In this document: positions 1 to 8,277 of the stretch, piece after piece
Layout of the letters: the number at the start of each line of letters is the position of its first letter
How positions within the stretch are numbered: position 1 is the first letter of the stretch
Assembly (NCBI GenBank): GCA_013216015.1
Contig: JABSOI010000062.1
Location: 1 to 35,422 of the forward strand
Reading direction: 5' to 3'
DNA length: 35,422 nucleotides
From: Alteromonadaceae bacterium
GTDB lineage: Bacteria > Pseudomonadota > Gammaproteobacteria > Enterobacterales > Alteromonadaceae
Notes under the pieces: model-generated
The model's input: the letters and a program-made list of their open reading frames with translations, nothing else
The model's database searches: none
Told to the model about the DNA's origin: nothing
Position numbers and translations under genes: made by a program

Positions 1-2
1 GG

Positions 3-527
3 TTGCTTTTTGTTCGCGGAGTAAATGACCAGAAAGAACAAGCAGGTAAAAACGATTGGGCTTTATTTTTGAGTACCGACAGCCAATTAAGTGATGAAAA
101 AATATTGGAAGTATATGCCTTACGCTGGGGGATAGAGGTTTATTTTAAAGAAGCAAAACAAAAGTTAGGTTTTCTAAAAGAGCAAAGTATTCATTACAGC
201 ACTTATATTGCATCGATTCACTTAACGGGACTCAGGTTTTGTCTGCTACTTTTTGCTCAGCACGAAGAAGGAGCAAATAGGCTATGCGAGGTGAGAAATG
301 ATTTGGTTGATAATTTATGTATGCTGGACTTCGCCCATCGGTTATGGGGATTATTTAAGTTACTAATCGCAGGGGCACTTAATGAAATGGGTGACTTAAT
401 TAGCGTATCACAAGACGACATTATGCGGTGTATCGATGATAAGGTTAAATTATATTTTGAGCAAGTCATGCAATTAGACAGCTTTACCTTGCAGCTAGAG
501 GCTGAACCCGATGGTGGTTCAGCCTGA
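3..527 (+). mobile_element. IS4-family DDE transposase, C-terminal part (cut by window edge)
   Basis: The frame is open from the first bases of the window, so this is the C-terminal 174 or so residues of a longer protein. Near residue 39 it carries the Y-(2)-R-(3)-E-(6)-K signature of IS4-type transposases, read as YALRWGIEVYFKEAK, which contains the catalytic Glu. The remainder is a typical helical transposase tail. The TGA stop is at 525-527. No terminal inverted repeat can be assigned because the left end is outside the window. Whether the copy is intact upstream cannot be judged. The IS4 superfamily call is firm; the subgroup is not determined. Confidence 0.85.
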
Positions 528-645
528 AACATAGTCGATTTGAACTCCGAAACTTGAGTTAATAGCTTCCAATTATTTCAAAATTTATCTTCTTTATATC
601 TGATCAGACACAAAGAAATAGATAAAATATGAGATGTGACAGTTA

Positions 646-849
646 TTATCTTTTAATAACAATACCTTTACATTTTGGATATGGTGTACAGATAGGATAA
701 TCGGCAGTTTCTCCATAATTTTTGATTTTAATTTCCACTGATACAGGTTGCTCTAATTTTTCACTAGCATGGATTGATGGTGAACTAGATAAAGTTACTA
801 AAAGAATACATACAGATTTTAATGCGATGTTTAGTTTGTTAGATTTCAT
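646..849 (-). CDS. Small secreted peptide, hypothetical (67 aa)
   Basis: The product is unrecognised. It starts with a classical export signal: basic N-region (MKSNK), a hydrophobic core to about residue 24 and a plausible cleavage after IHA-S. The mature part is short and polar, with two Cys in the stretch YPICTPYPKCKG, which could form one disulfide in the periplasm. An AGGAA ribosome site lies about 8 nt before the ATG, which supports real translation. It stands alone next to the transposase, with no operon partner. It could be an exported small protein or a remnant of a longer gene. Confidence 0.5.
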   Translation of the reverse strand: MKSNKLNIALKSVCILLVTLSSSPSIHASEKLEQPVSVEIKIKNYGETADYPICTPYPKCKGIVIKR

Positions 850-1927
850 TTTTTATTTCCTGAATGATTAGTTAATTATTTTAATTTTGTTCAGTCCGTA
901 TCTGACTGCCATCTAATAAAACTCCAGGGGCGTGTGATGTTCGATAATAAAGATCTGATATGTGTGTGATTTATTTGTGACCATGTTGTACCCCCTTTCA
1001 TTTCAAGGGGTGTAGAGATATCTATTTTTTTAACTTTTTTAACTTTTTTATTGAAATTTGAAATTTCTATCAAATAAGGAGCAAATAAAATTTACTTTAA
1101 AGATCGTTCTGTCACTTTAAATTAGAAAAGTAGTGTGTTCTTATGAAATGAATAACTGCTGAATTGCGGTGATGTTAATTTGTCACTCAATAAAATAGGT
1201 AGCAATGGTTCTCATACCACTTAAGCGACAAAGTGATAAAGAAGCGTTTATAAAAGGACCTGTAAAAAGGTAACCACTGTGTCGATGTAGCACTCGTTAG
1301 GCAGTCATCTTTAAACAATGGTAAATAGATTTTAGCTGAATAGATTTTAGCTCAAATCTAAGTTACGAGATGTAAAACAAAGGGTATAGATTTGTAAGTA
1401 TCCCTCGATTATATTTCTAGTTATTTACTAGAGGTACAGAACCAGCTGCAGATGATTGTTTGCTTTAAGAAGTAAATGTAAATATTAACATAATGACTTC
1501 CTTTAATTCTTAATTGTAAATGTATAATTGTTTAGGATATGGAAGATTTCCAAACCGGAATAAATGATACCTTTTTGAATTAATTTAAAAGCTGTTATAA
1601 GTGACAGCTTATTGTGATTATTTTGGGTAAAGGTCTGTGATGTTGACAAGTATTCCGTCAAAAATTCAGGGGGCATGATTTTATGTTGACCAGTGTTTTT
1701 GCGTAGAGCAGCCCAATTTAGATAATATATATCCGACTTTTAGTAATGTGTTTAATCAAAAAATTATATTTTATCTAAAATTCAAAGCTTCTTTTTTCGA
1801 AATTAATGAGCAATTGTTACTTTTGTCTTTGGATTTAAACGTATGATCCCTCTCTGTATCGTAAATGTTTAAATTAAATCACAGGAATTACGGAGAGTGT
1901 TCTATGTAGTTTGCAATTTTTAAATGT
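850..1927. other. Long non-coding stretch upstream of lexA
   Basis: About 1.08 kb of AT-rich sequence with no frame that looks like a gene. It contains a 9-bp T-rich tandem repeat (TTTTTTAAC, about 2.8 copies, 1026-1050), a 6-bp hairpin CCCCTT/AAGGGG at 992-1010, and a 7-bp hairpin AAGCTGT/ACAGCTT at 1589-1610. The 60-codon frame at 891-1073 (minus) lacks a ribosome site and runs through the T-rich repeat, so it is not called. Confidence 0.5.
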
Positions 1928-1943
1928 CTGTATATACTAACAG
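1928..1943 (+). promoter_or_regulatory. LexA (SOS) box 1 of lexA
   Basis: CTGTATATACTAACAG fits the gammaproteobacterial LexA operator CTGT-N8-ACAG exactly, with the expected AT-rich centre. It lies 28 nt upstream of the lexA start codon and forms a tandem pair with box 2, indicating autorepression. Confidence 0.93.
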
Positions 1944-1948
1944 TATTA

Positions 1949-1964
1949 CTGTATGAAATAACAG
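1949..1964 (+). promoter_or_regulatory. LexA (SOS) box 2 of lexA, overlapping the ribosome site
   Basis: CTGTATGAAATAACAG is a second perfect CTGT-N8-ACAG operator. It begins 21 bp after the start of box 1, two helical turns, which is the spacing I recall for the E. coli lexA boxes. Its last bases overlap the AGGA (1963-1966) that serves as Shine-Dalgarno for lexA, so the operator reaches into the translation signal. Confidence 0.93.
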
Positions 1965-1971
1965 GACTCAT

Positions 1972-2586
1972 ATGCGCCCATTAACACCACGTCAAACACA
2001 AATTTTTGAACTGATAAAAGTAAAAATATCAGACACTGGAATGCCGCCCACCCGTGCTGAAATTGCGGACCATTTTGGCTTTAAATCAGCTAATGCTGCA
2101 GAAGAACATCTTAAAGCGCTGGCTAAAAAGGGCTATATTGAAATGCTGGCGGGAACTTCCAGAGGTATTCGTTTAACGCCAGAGGTTATTGAGGAAGAAG
2201 GCCTGCCACTTATTGGTCGTGTTGCTGCCGGAGAACCTATTTTGGCAGCAGAACATATTGAAGATCATTATAAAGTTGATGCTAATTTGTTTCACCCTGC
2301 GGCAGATTATTTATTGCGGGTAAATGGCGACAGTATGAAAGATATAGGTATTTTAGACGGCGATTTACTGGCTGTTCATCAAACGACTGATATACAAAAT
2401 GGGCAGGTAATTATTGCTCGTGTTGAAGACGATGTAACTGTTAAGCGTTTTAAGCGTGAAGGAAATGTAGTTTACCTTCATGCCGAAAATGAGGCATATT
2501 CACCAATCAAAGTTGATTTAACCAGTCAACAATTTAACATTGAAGGCATTGCTGTTGGTGTTATTCGTACTGCAGACTGGATGTAG
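1972..2586 (+). CDS. lexA: LexA, SOS-response transcriptional repressor
   Basis: LexA represses DNA-damage genes and cleaves itself when RecA filaments form. The 204-residue protein has the N-terminal winged helix (residues 1-70, starting MRPLTPRQ) and the C-terminal S24 latent peptidase. The scissile bond Ala86-Gly87 lies in VAAGEP, the nucleophile Ser121 in NGDSMKD, and the general-base Lys158 in DVTVKRF; each is two residues beyond the E. coli position. The ATG at 1972 has AGGA just upstream. Two tandem SOS boxes precede it, so it is autoregulated. It appears monocistronic: the next gene is nearly 600 bp away, and the DinF-type transporter that adjoins lexA in E. coli lies 11 kb away on the other strand. 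Confidence 0.98.
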   Translation: MRPLTPRQTQIFELIKVKISDTGMPPTRAEIADHFGFKSANAAEEHLKALAKKGYIEMLAGTSRGIRLTPEVIEEEGLPLIGRVAAGEPILAAEHIEDHYKVDANLFHPAADYLLRVNGDSMKDIGILDGDLLAVHQTTDIQNGQVIIARVEDDVTVKRFKREGNVVYLHAENEAYSPIKVDLTSQQFNIEGIAVGVIRTADWM

Positions 2587-3176
2587 TGTTATAGAGTCAT
2601 GCTTACATTGGTTTTAACTTCATTTATTCCACCTATTTAAAGACCATTTCGTAACCTTTGATAAACTTCAGAGGTTACTTGTTCAATTCCTACAAAATTT
2701 CATTATTCTTTATCTTTAATAGACGTGTTTGAAGATTCATTAGCTCTGGCGATAAAGCCATCACTTTATGGTGACTATATGAACGCCGATATTAAGTTTT
2801 TTTTCTGTTGCTAAAAACGGCTGAAAGCCTTGTTTATAAAGAGCTGTGTCGAATTTGGAGTTATTACTCTATTGAATTTAATAGTGTTTATTTATTTATT
2901 GTTCAAATTAAAAATTGACCTTGTTAAAGTTTTGAGTAATTCTAGGGCGGAAAAAATACAGAAATAGAGTAAAAACTATAATTAAAATTAAAAATGCGTG
3001 AAATTGTTAGCGCAACGTCACGTTATTCCAGCTTCAACAATTATTTGGTGAACTTGGTATTTATCATTTGTAACCTATAACAATAAATTTGCAGGGTATT
3101 TAGTCCGGTGAGCTTTGATTTACACTGTTGCTGTATTCTGTTTACGATTTAAAATGAAGGACAGAGGAGATGTTGA
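2587..3176. other. Intergenic region lexA-coxB with probable cox promoter
   Basis: There is no gene in these 590 bp. A weak sigma70-like pair, TTGACC (2915-2920) and TAATTC (2937-2942) with a 16-bp spacer, could start a long leader for the cox operon, but this is only a pattern match. A strong ribosome site GAGGAG (3164-3169) serves the coxB GTG start. A 6-codon frame ATG...TAA (3170-3190) overlaps the coxB start in another frame and is probably incidental. Confidence 0.4.
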
Positions 3177-4739
3177 GTGAAAAGACGTAACCTAGGTTGG
3201 CTGTTGTTGGGAAGTATTCTTTCCAGTTCAGCTTGGGCTGATATGCCTCTTAACCTAACCCAAGGGGTAACTCAGGTAAGTAGAGACGTATATGATTTAC
3301 ATATGCTGGCTCTTTGGATTTGTACGGCCATTGGTGTCGTTGTTTTTGGCGCCATGTTTTGGTCCATGTTCTTCCATCGTAAATCTAAAGGCGCAAAGGC
3401 GGCAGATTTTCATGAAAGTACGACAGTTGAGATCCTCTGGACTGCCATTCCTATTGTAATTCTTATTGGTATGGCCGTTCCGGCGACTATTACCCTGATT
3501 GACATGGAAAATAATGATGACTCTGATGTCACCATCCAAATCACCGGGTCACAGTGGAAATGGCATTATAAATATTTCGATCAAGATATTGAATATTACT
3601 CAGTATTATCTACCCCGCGTGAACAATATGAAAATCAGAATGGTACTTCAGCTAAAAAAGGTGAAAATTATCTACTTGAAGTTGATAAGCCTTTAGTTAT
3701 TCCAGTCAATAAAAAAGTTCGCTTTTTGATCACTTCTGATGATGTTATTCATGCCTGGTGGATACCGGCTTTTGCTGTTAAGCAAGACGCCAACCCTGGG
3801 TTTATCAATGAAGCTTGGACTAAGGTTGATAAACCGGGTATTTACCGAGGTCAGTGTGCTGAACTTTGTGGTAAAGATCATGGTTTTATGCCAATAGTTG
3901 TAGATGTACGTTCTGAAGCTGACTATGCCAAGTGGGTGGAAGAGCAACACCAAATGGCGGCTATGGCTGCTGAAGCAGAAAAGAATTCTCTTAATGCTTC
4001 TGTATCAATGGATGAATTGATGGCGTTAGGTGAATCTACTTACATGGCCTATTGTGCGGCATGTCACCAACCGACAGGTGTAGGTGTACCGCCGGCATTC
4101 CCTGCATTGAAAGGCAGTCCAGTTGCTTTGGGTGATGTAAATGTACATATTTCAACTGTCTTCAATGGTAAAGCTGGTACAGGAATGCAAGGTTATGGCA
4201 AACAGCTTAGTTTGAAAGAAATTGCCGCTGTAGTTACTTACGAGCGTAATGCTTGGGGTAATGACACGGGGGATGCTGTACAGGCTGCTGACGTTAATTC
4301 AGCTGTTGGTGGTTCTAGCGCAAGTGAATCTACGACGGAAGAAAAAGTGACTGCAGCAGTTGAAGATGTTGTTGCTGAAGTTGAAGAAAAGATTGCCCCG
4401 GCTGAAGACTTAACGAAAGAGTATTCTTTGGACGAATTGATGACTATGGGTGAAAAAGTTTATGCAACAAGTTGTGCTGCATGTCATCAAGCTGCTGGTA
4501 CTGGTCTTCCTCCAGCATTCCCTGCATTAGATGGGAGTGCTATTGCTACTGGCGATATTGCTGTTCATATTGATGTGGTAGTAAATGGCAGTGCTAAAAA
4601 TCCAGCTATGGCCGCTTTTTCTTCAAATTTGACTAAAACTCAAATTGCCGCAGTAGTTACATATGAGCGTAATGCTTGGAGTAATAAAACGGGCGATTTA
4701 ATACAACCTGCAGACGTTGATGCTGCAAGTGCGAAGTAG
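3177..4739 (+). CDS. coxB: Cytochrome c oxidase subunit II with two fused cytochrome c domains
   Basis: Subunit II accepts electrons at CuA for the aa3/caa3-type oxidase. The 520-residue protein has a signal peptide (cleavage about AWA-DM, residue 21), two membrane helices (about 43-65 and 87-108), then the periplasmic cupredoxin domain with CuA ligands His192, Cys227, Cys231, His235 and Met238 in CAELCGKDHGFM. Two class I cytochrome c domains follow: CAACH at 293-297 with candidate axial Met337, and CAACH at 433-437 with candidate Met478. An acidic Ala/Glu/Ser linker (about 375-415) separates them. The domains are clearly duplicates (both have PPAFPAL and VVTYERNAW). The GTG start at 3177 is chosen for the GAGGAG 7 nt upstream and the signal peptide it gives. 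It leads the operon; coxA starts 11 nt after the stop. Confidence 0.96.
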   Translation: MKRRNLGWLLLGSILSSSAWADMPLNLTQGVTQVSRDVYDLHMLALWICTAIGVVVFGAMFWSMFFHRKSKGAKAADFHESTTVEILWTAIPIVILIGMAVPATITLIDMENNDDSDVTIQITGSQWKWHYKYFDQDIEYYSVLSTPREQYENQNGTSAKKGENYLLEVDKPLVIPVNKKVRFLITSDDVIHAWWIPAFAVKQDANPGFINEAWTKVDKPGIYRGQCAELCGKDHGFMPIVVDVRSEADYAKWVEEQHQMAAMAAEAEKNSLNASVSMDELMALGESTYMAYCAACHQPTGVGVPPAFPALKGSPVALGDVNVHISTVFNGKAGTGMQGYGKQLSLKEIAAVVTYERNAWGNDTGDAVQAADVNSAVGGSSASESTTEEKVTAAVEDVVAEVEEKIAPAEDLTKEYSLDELMTMGEKVYATSCAACHQAAGTGLPPAFPALDGSAIATGDIAVHIDVVVNGSAKNPAMAAFSSNLTKTQIAAVVTYERNAWSNKTGDLIQPADVDAASAK

Positions 4740-4750
4740 GGAGAAGTAAT

Positions 4751-6349
4751 ATGACTACAGACGTTCTAAACGATCACGATTCGCACGAAGGTGAGCATCA
4801 CGATGATCATAAAATGACCGGCATTAAGCGCTGGTTATATACCACAAACCATAAAGATATTGGCAGCATGTATCTATGGTTCTCATTTATTATGTTTTTG
4901 GTAGGTGGTGCTTTAGCCATGGTGATCCGAGCTGAATTATTTCAGCCAGGATTGCAAATAGTTGAACCAGACTTTTTTAACCAGTTAACCACGGTACACG
5001 GTTTGATTATGGTTTTTGGTGCAATTATGCCGGCCTTTGTTGGTTTTGCCAACTGGATGTTACCTATGATGATTGGTGCTCCAGACATGGCGTTACCACG
5101 GTTGAATAACTGGAGCTTTTGGATTTTACCTTTTGCTTTTGCTATTTTAATTGGTTCATTTTTCATGGAAAGTGGCGCACCTAACTTTGGTTGGACTTTC
5201 TACGCACCATTATCAACGACCTATTCAAACGGTAGTACGGCATTTTTCGTTTTTGCTGTGCACATCATGGGTATATCTTCAATAATGGGCGCGATTAACA
5301 TCGTTGTTACTATTATGAATATGCGTGCTCCTGGTATGACTTATATGAAGATGCCATTGTTCGTATGGACTTTCTTTATAACAGCATACTTGTTGATTGC
5401 CGTTATGCCCATTCTGGCTGGCGTTGTTACCATGTTGTTGACCGATACCTACTTTGGTACCAGTTTCTTTGATGCTGCTGGTGGTGGTGATCCGGTGTTG
5501 TTCCAGCATATTTTCTGGTTCTTCGGTCATCCTGAAGTTTATATTATGATTTTGCCTGCTTTTGGTATTGTTTCGACTATTATTCCGGCATTTTCACGTA
5601 AGAAATTGTTTGGTTATAGTTCAATGGTTTATGCAACCTCATCTATCGCCTTTTTATCGTTCATTGTTTGGGCGCATCATATGTTCACTACCGGAATGCC
5701 ACTGTTTGGTGAGTTATTCTTTATGTATTGTACTATGTTGATTGCTGTTCCAACTGGCGTGAAAGTATTTAACTGGATGGCAACAATGTGGCGTGGTTCA
5801 ATGACCTTTGAAACGCCAATGTTATTTTCAATAGCTTTTGTCATATTATTTACTATTGGTGGTTTTTCAGGATTGATGTTGGCATTAACGCCTGTTGATT
5901 TTCAATATCATGATACTTACTTTGTAGTTGCTCATTTCCATTATGTATTGGTAACAGGTTCTTTGTTTTCTATATTCGCAGGAGCTTATTACTGGTTACC
6001 TAAGTGGACCGGGCATATGTACGATGAAACGTTAGGTAAAGTCCATTTTTGGTGTTCACTGATTTCAGTAAATTTATTGTTCTTCCCAATGCATTTTCTT
6101 GGTTTAGCGGGTATGCCTCGTCGTATTCCTGATTATGCATTGCAATTTGCTGATTTTAACAAGTGGGTCAGTATTGGTGGTTTTGCTTTTGGTTTATCAC
6201 AATTAATATTTTTAGCTGTGGTGATCAAGTGTATTCGAGGTGGTGAAAAAGCCTCTGCGAAACCTTGGGAAGGTGCTGAAGGATTGGAATGGACAGTGGC
6301 TAGCCCTGCTCCATACCATACTTTTACAACTCCACCAAAAATTGATTAA
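4751..6349 (+). CDS. coxA: Cytochrome c oxidase subunit I
   Basis: This is the catalytic heme-copper subunit that reduces oxygen and pumps protons. In 532 residues with about 12 helices it shows the low-spin heme ligands His83 (VHGLIM) and His397, the high-spin heme a3 ligand His395 (VAHFHYV), the CuB ligands His260, His309 and His310, and the cross-linked Tyr264 in HPEVY. Glu262 of the same motif and Lys338 (PTGVKVFNW) match the D- and K-channel residues of A-family oxidases. The cytosolic N-terminus is rich in His and Asp (DHDSHEGEHHDDH), which could bind metal but has no known role. The ATG has AGAAG upstream. It sits tightly between coxB and ctaG. Confidence 0.98.
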   Translation: MTTDVLNDHDSHEGEHHDDHKMTGIKRWLYTTNHKDIGSMYLWFSFIMFLVGGALAMVIRAELFQPGLQIVEPDFFNQLTTVHGLIMVFGAIMPAFVGFANWMLPMMIGAPDMALPRLNNWSFWILPFAFAILIGSFFMESGAPNFGWTFYAPLSTTYSNGSTAFFVFAVHIMGISSIMGAINIVVTIMNMRAPGMTYMKMPLFVWTFFITAYLLIAVMPILAGVVTMLLTDTYFGTSFFDAAGGGDPVLFQHIFWFFGHPEVYIMILPAFGIVSTIIPAFSRKKLFGYSSMVYATSSIAFLSFIVWAHHMFTTGMPLFGELFFMYCTMLIAVPTGVKVFNWMATMWRGSMTFETPMLFSIAFVILFTIGGFSGLMLALTPVDFQYHDTYFVVAHFHYVLVTGSLFSIFAGAYYWLPKWTGHMYDETLGKVHFWCSLISVNLLFFPMHFLGLAGMPRRIPDYALQFADFNKWVSIGGFAFGLSQLIFLAVVIKCIRGGEKASAKPWEGAEGLEWTVASPAPYHTFTTPPKID

Positions 6350-6370
6350 TTTTAAAAAGTATAATTAGTG

Positions 6371-6970
6371 ATGCATATGGATAAAGGTACTGAGCAAGCA
6401 GAACAGCACAAAAGCTTGAAACAAGAAATTGAACAAAGTGCTCAACAAAAAAACAGTAAAGTAATAAAAAAACTGATGTTGATCGTTTTTGGAATGTTTG
6501 GTTTTGGCTTTGCTTTAGTACCTTTATACGATGTGTTTTGTGATATCACCGGGTTAAATGGTAAAACAAACGATACCGCAGCCGCTTATGCGGACGGTGG
6601 AATCGATACTTCTCGCACGATTACCGTGCAATTTATTACTCGAACTGCTAAAGGTATTCCCTGGCAGTTTAATCCGGTAATAAATGAAGTTAAAGTTCAT
6701 CCTGGTGAAATGAAATTTGTTAAATTTTACGCTAAAAATGAATCTGATCGTGACATTGTCGGTCAAGCAGTACCGTCAGTTTCACCTGGTTTAGCAGCAG
6801 CTTATTTTCAAAAAATAGAATGTTTCTGTTTCACTCAACAGCCATTGCAGGCTAATGAAGAAATTGAAATGGGATTACAGTTCTATGTTGATTTAGAGTT
6901 ACCTGAAGAGATAACTACATTGACTTTGTCTTATACGCTGTATGATATAACTGGAAAAGTAGATTCTTAA
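6371..6970 (+). CDS. ctaG: Cytochrome c oxidase assembly protein CtaG/Cox11 (CuB insertion)
   Basis: CtaG delivers copper to the CuB site of subunit I. The protein has one N-terminal membrane anchor (about residues 34-55) and a periplasmic immunoglobulin-like domain. Family hallmarks are LYDVFCDITGLNGKT after the anchor and the copper-binding Cys pair in ECFCF (Cys151 and Cys153), plus another Cys at 57. The N-terminal 30 residues are charged and Gln-rich. The start is ambiguous: GTG 6368, ATG 6371 and ATG 6377 are all in frame with no strong ribosome site; 6371 is the compromise. It lies between coxA and coxC, the usual place for this gene. Confidence 0.95.
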   Translation: MHMDKGTEQAEQHKSLKQEIEQSAQQKNSKVIKKLMLIVFGMFGFGFALVPLYDVFCDITGLNGKTNDTAAAYADGGIDTSRTITVQFITRTAKGIPWQFNPVINEVKVHPGEMKFVKFYAKNESDRDIVGQAVPSVSPGLAAAYFQKIECFCFTQQPLQANEEIEMGLQFYVDLELPEEITTLTLSYTLYDITGKVDS

Positions 6971-6998
6971 GTGTGATCTCCTAAAGTAAGGGAACAAA

Positions 6999-7883
6999 AT
7001 GACAACAAAAAAATATGAAACTTATTATGTACCCGCGCAAAGCCATTGGCCTATTGTCGGCGCGGTTGCATTATTTATGATCGCTTTTGGTGCGGGAAAC
7101 TATGTTTCTGATTTAGCTAAAGGTGAAAGTGGCTTAGGTGGTTATTTACTACTTGCCGGTATTGCCTTAGTTATTTATATGATGTTTGGTTGGTTTAAGA
7201 ATGTTATAGATGAATCAATGTCAGGCAAATATAGTCCTCAATTAGACGCCTCGTTTCGTCAAGGAATGACTTGGTTTATATTTTCTGAAGTAATGTTTTT
7301 TGCAGCATTTTTTGGTGCATTATTTTACGTGCGAATGTTTTCTGTGCCGTGGCTTGATGGTGCAGGAAATAATGTGATGACAGGTGAAGTTTTATGGCCT
7401 GACTTCACTGCAACCTGGCCGTTGATTAAAACGCCTGATGGCACGGTTACTCAAGGTATGGGGTGGTATGGTCTACCATTAATAAATACCATTTTACTAA
7501 TGACTTCTTCGATTACGGCTCATTTCGCGCATATTGCTTTGGAACAAGATAGACGTCCGCAATTAAAAGCTTGGTTAGGTGTTACTATCTTATTAGGTGT
7601 AGCTTTCTTAGGCTTTCAGGTACTGGAATATTCTCATGGATATTCTGAAGAAATGAAGTTGTACTTAACGAGTGGTATCTATGGAAACACGTTCTACATG
7701 TTAACCGGTTTTCACGGTATGCACGTAACGTTAGGTACTGTGATGTTGATAGTGATGTTTTTAAGAATATTGAAAGGTCATTTTAGTCCAAAAAGTCATT
7801 TCGCTTTTCAGGCTGCCAGCTGGTATTGGCACTTTGTTGATGTGGTTTGGGTGATGTTATTCGTATTTGTTTATATTCTTTAG
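6999..7883 (+). CDS. coxC: Cytochrome c oxidase subunit III
   Basis: Subunit III stabilises the oxidase core in the inner membrane. The 294-residue protein has seven predicted membrane helices and family signatures such as WFIFSEVMFFAAFFGA near residue 91, HFAHIALEQ near 175 and GFHGMHVTLGT near 238, with a C-terminal WYWHFVDVVWV. The ATG at 6999 is preceded by AAGGGA. The segment between helices 2 and 3 (about 118-150) is somewhat extended, as is common in gammaproteobacterial members. It is the last structural gene of the coxB-coxA-ctaG-coxC unit; a strong hairpin lies about 50 bp beyond its stop. Confidence 0.97.
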   Translation: MTTKKYETYYVPAQSHWPIVGAVALFMIAFGAGNYVSDLAKGESGLGGYLLLAGIALVIYMMFGWFKNVIDESMSGKYSPQLDASFRQGMTWFIFSEVMFFAAFFGALFYVRMFSVPWLDGAGNNVMTGEVLWPDFTATWPLIKTPDGTVTQGMGWYGLPLINTILLMTSSITAHFAHIALEQDRRPQLKAWLGVTILLGVAFLGFQVLEYSHGYSEEMKLYLTSGIYGNTFYMLTGFHGMHVTLGTVMLIVMFLRILKGHFSPKSHFAFQAASWYWHFVDVVWVMLFVFVYIL

Positions 7884-7935
7884 TATCTGTGATAAATACA
7901 TTGTAAATAGATTGCTGCTGTAAATTGAAGCAAAT

Positions 7936-7961
7936 GTAGGTCGAAGGAAACTTCGACCTAC
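7936..7961. terminator. Hairpin between convergent coxC and the DUF2909 gene
   Basis: A perfect 11-bp inverted repeat, GTAGGTCGAAG / CTTCGACCTAC, closes on a GAAA tetraloop. It sits between the 3' ends of two convergent genes. There is no T-run on the plus-strand side, so it may be a bidirectional transcript-end or RNA-stabilising structure rather than a textbook intrinsic terminator. Confidence 0.7.
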
Positions 7962-7965
7962 TATA

Positions 7966-8175
7966 TTAATAAGGACGGGGGTTTAGTGTGATCAAACCCG
8001 TTGATAAAGCAATCAGTAATAACAGGATAACTGCAACGGAAGCAATTAATCGACGGCCAATAAATTTTGACATTGAAGGTTGATCGGGATCATTTTTATT
8101 CATAATAATAAGAGCACGAAATAAGTTAAAAACCATATAAGCTAACATGCCAACGATAACAATTTTAAATACCAC
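7966..8175 (-). CDS. Small two-helix membrane protein, DUF2909 family
   Basis: The product is a 69-residue inner-membrane protein with two hydrophobic helices (about 3-25 and 46-63) separated by a polar loop containing NKNDPDQPS. This is the DUF2909 pattern, a family often found opposite or inside cytochrome c oxidase clusters of gammaproteobacteria; its function is not established. The start is GTG at 8175: AAGGAG lies 7 nt upstream and no ATG fits. It is divergent from surf1 and convergent with coxC, so it is transcribed independently. A role in oxidase assembly is suggested only by position. Confidence 0.85.
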   Translation of the reverse strand: MVFKIVIVGMLAYMVFNLFRALIIMNKNDPDQPSMSKFIGRRLIASVAVILLLLIALSTGLITLNPRPY

Positions 8176-8277
8176 GAAAAAACTCCTTAATTGATTAAAG
8201 CATTATTTATAAGTAATGTTCAGAAATATTGGTTAGAATGAAGTAGAAGTACACCGTAGTAAGGAAGTAAACCTCAA

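Noticed and set aside
891-1073. 60-codon frame on the minus strand upstream of lexA
   Set aside because: It has no ribosome site, starts inside a T-rich tandem repeat that produces KKVKKVKK by composition, and has no recognisable fold.
3170-3190. Six-codon leader peptide overlapping the coxB start
   Set aside because: ATG and TAA occur in another frame directly after the ribosome site, but the spacing to ATG is too short and the codons show no regulatory pattern.
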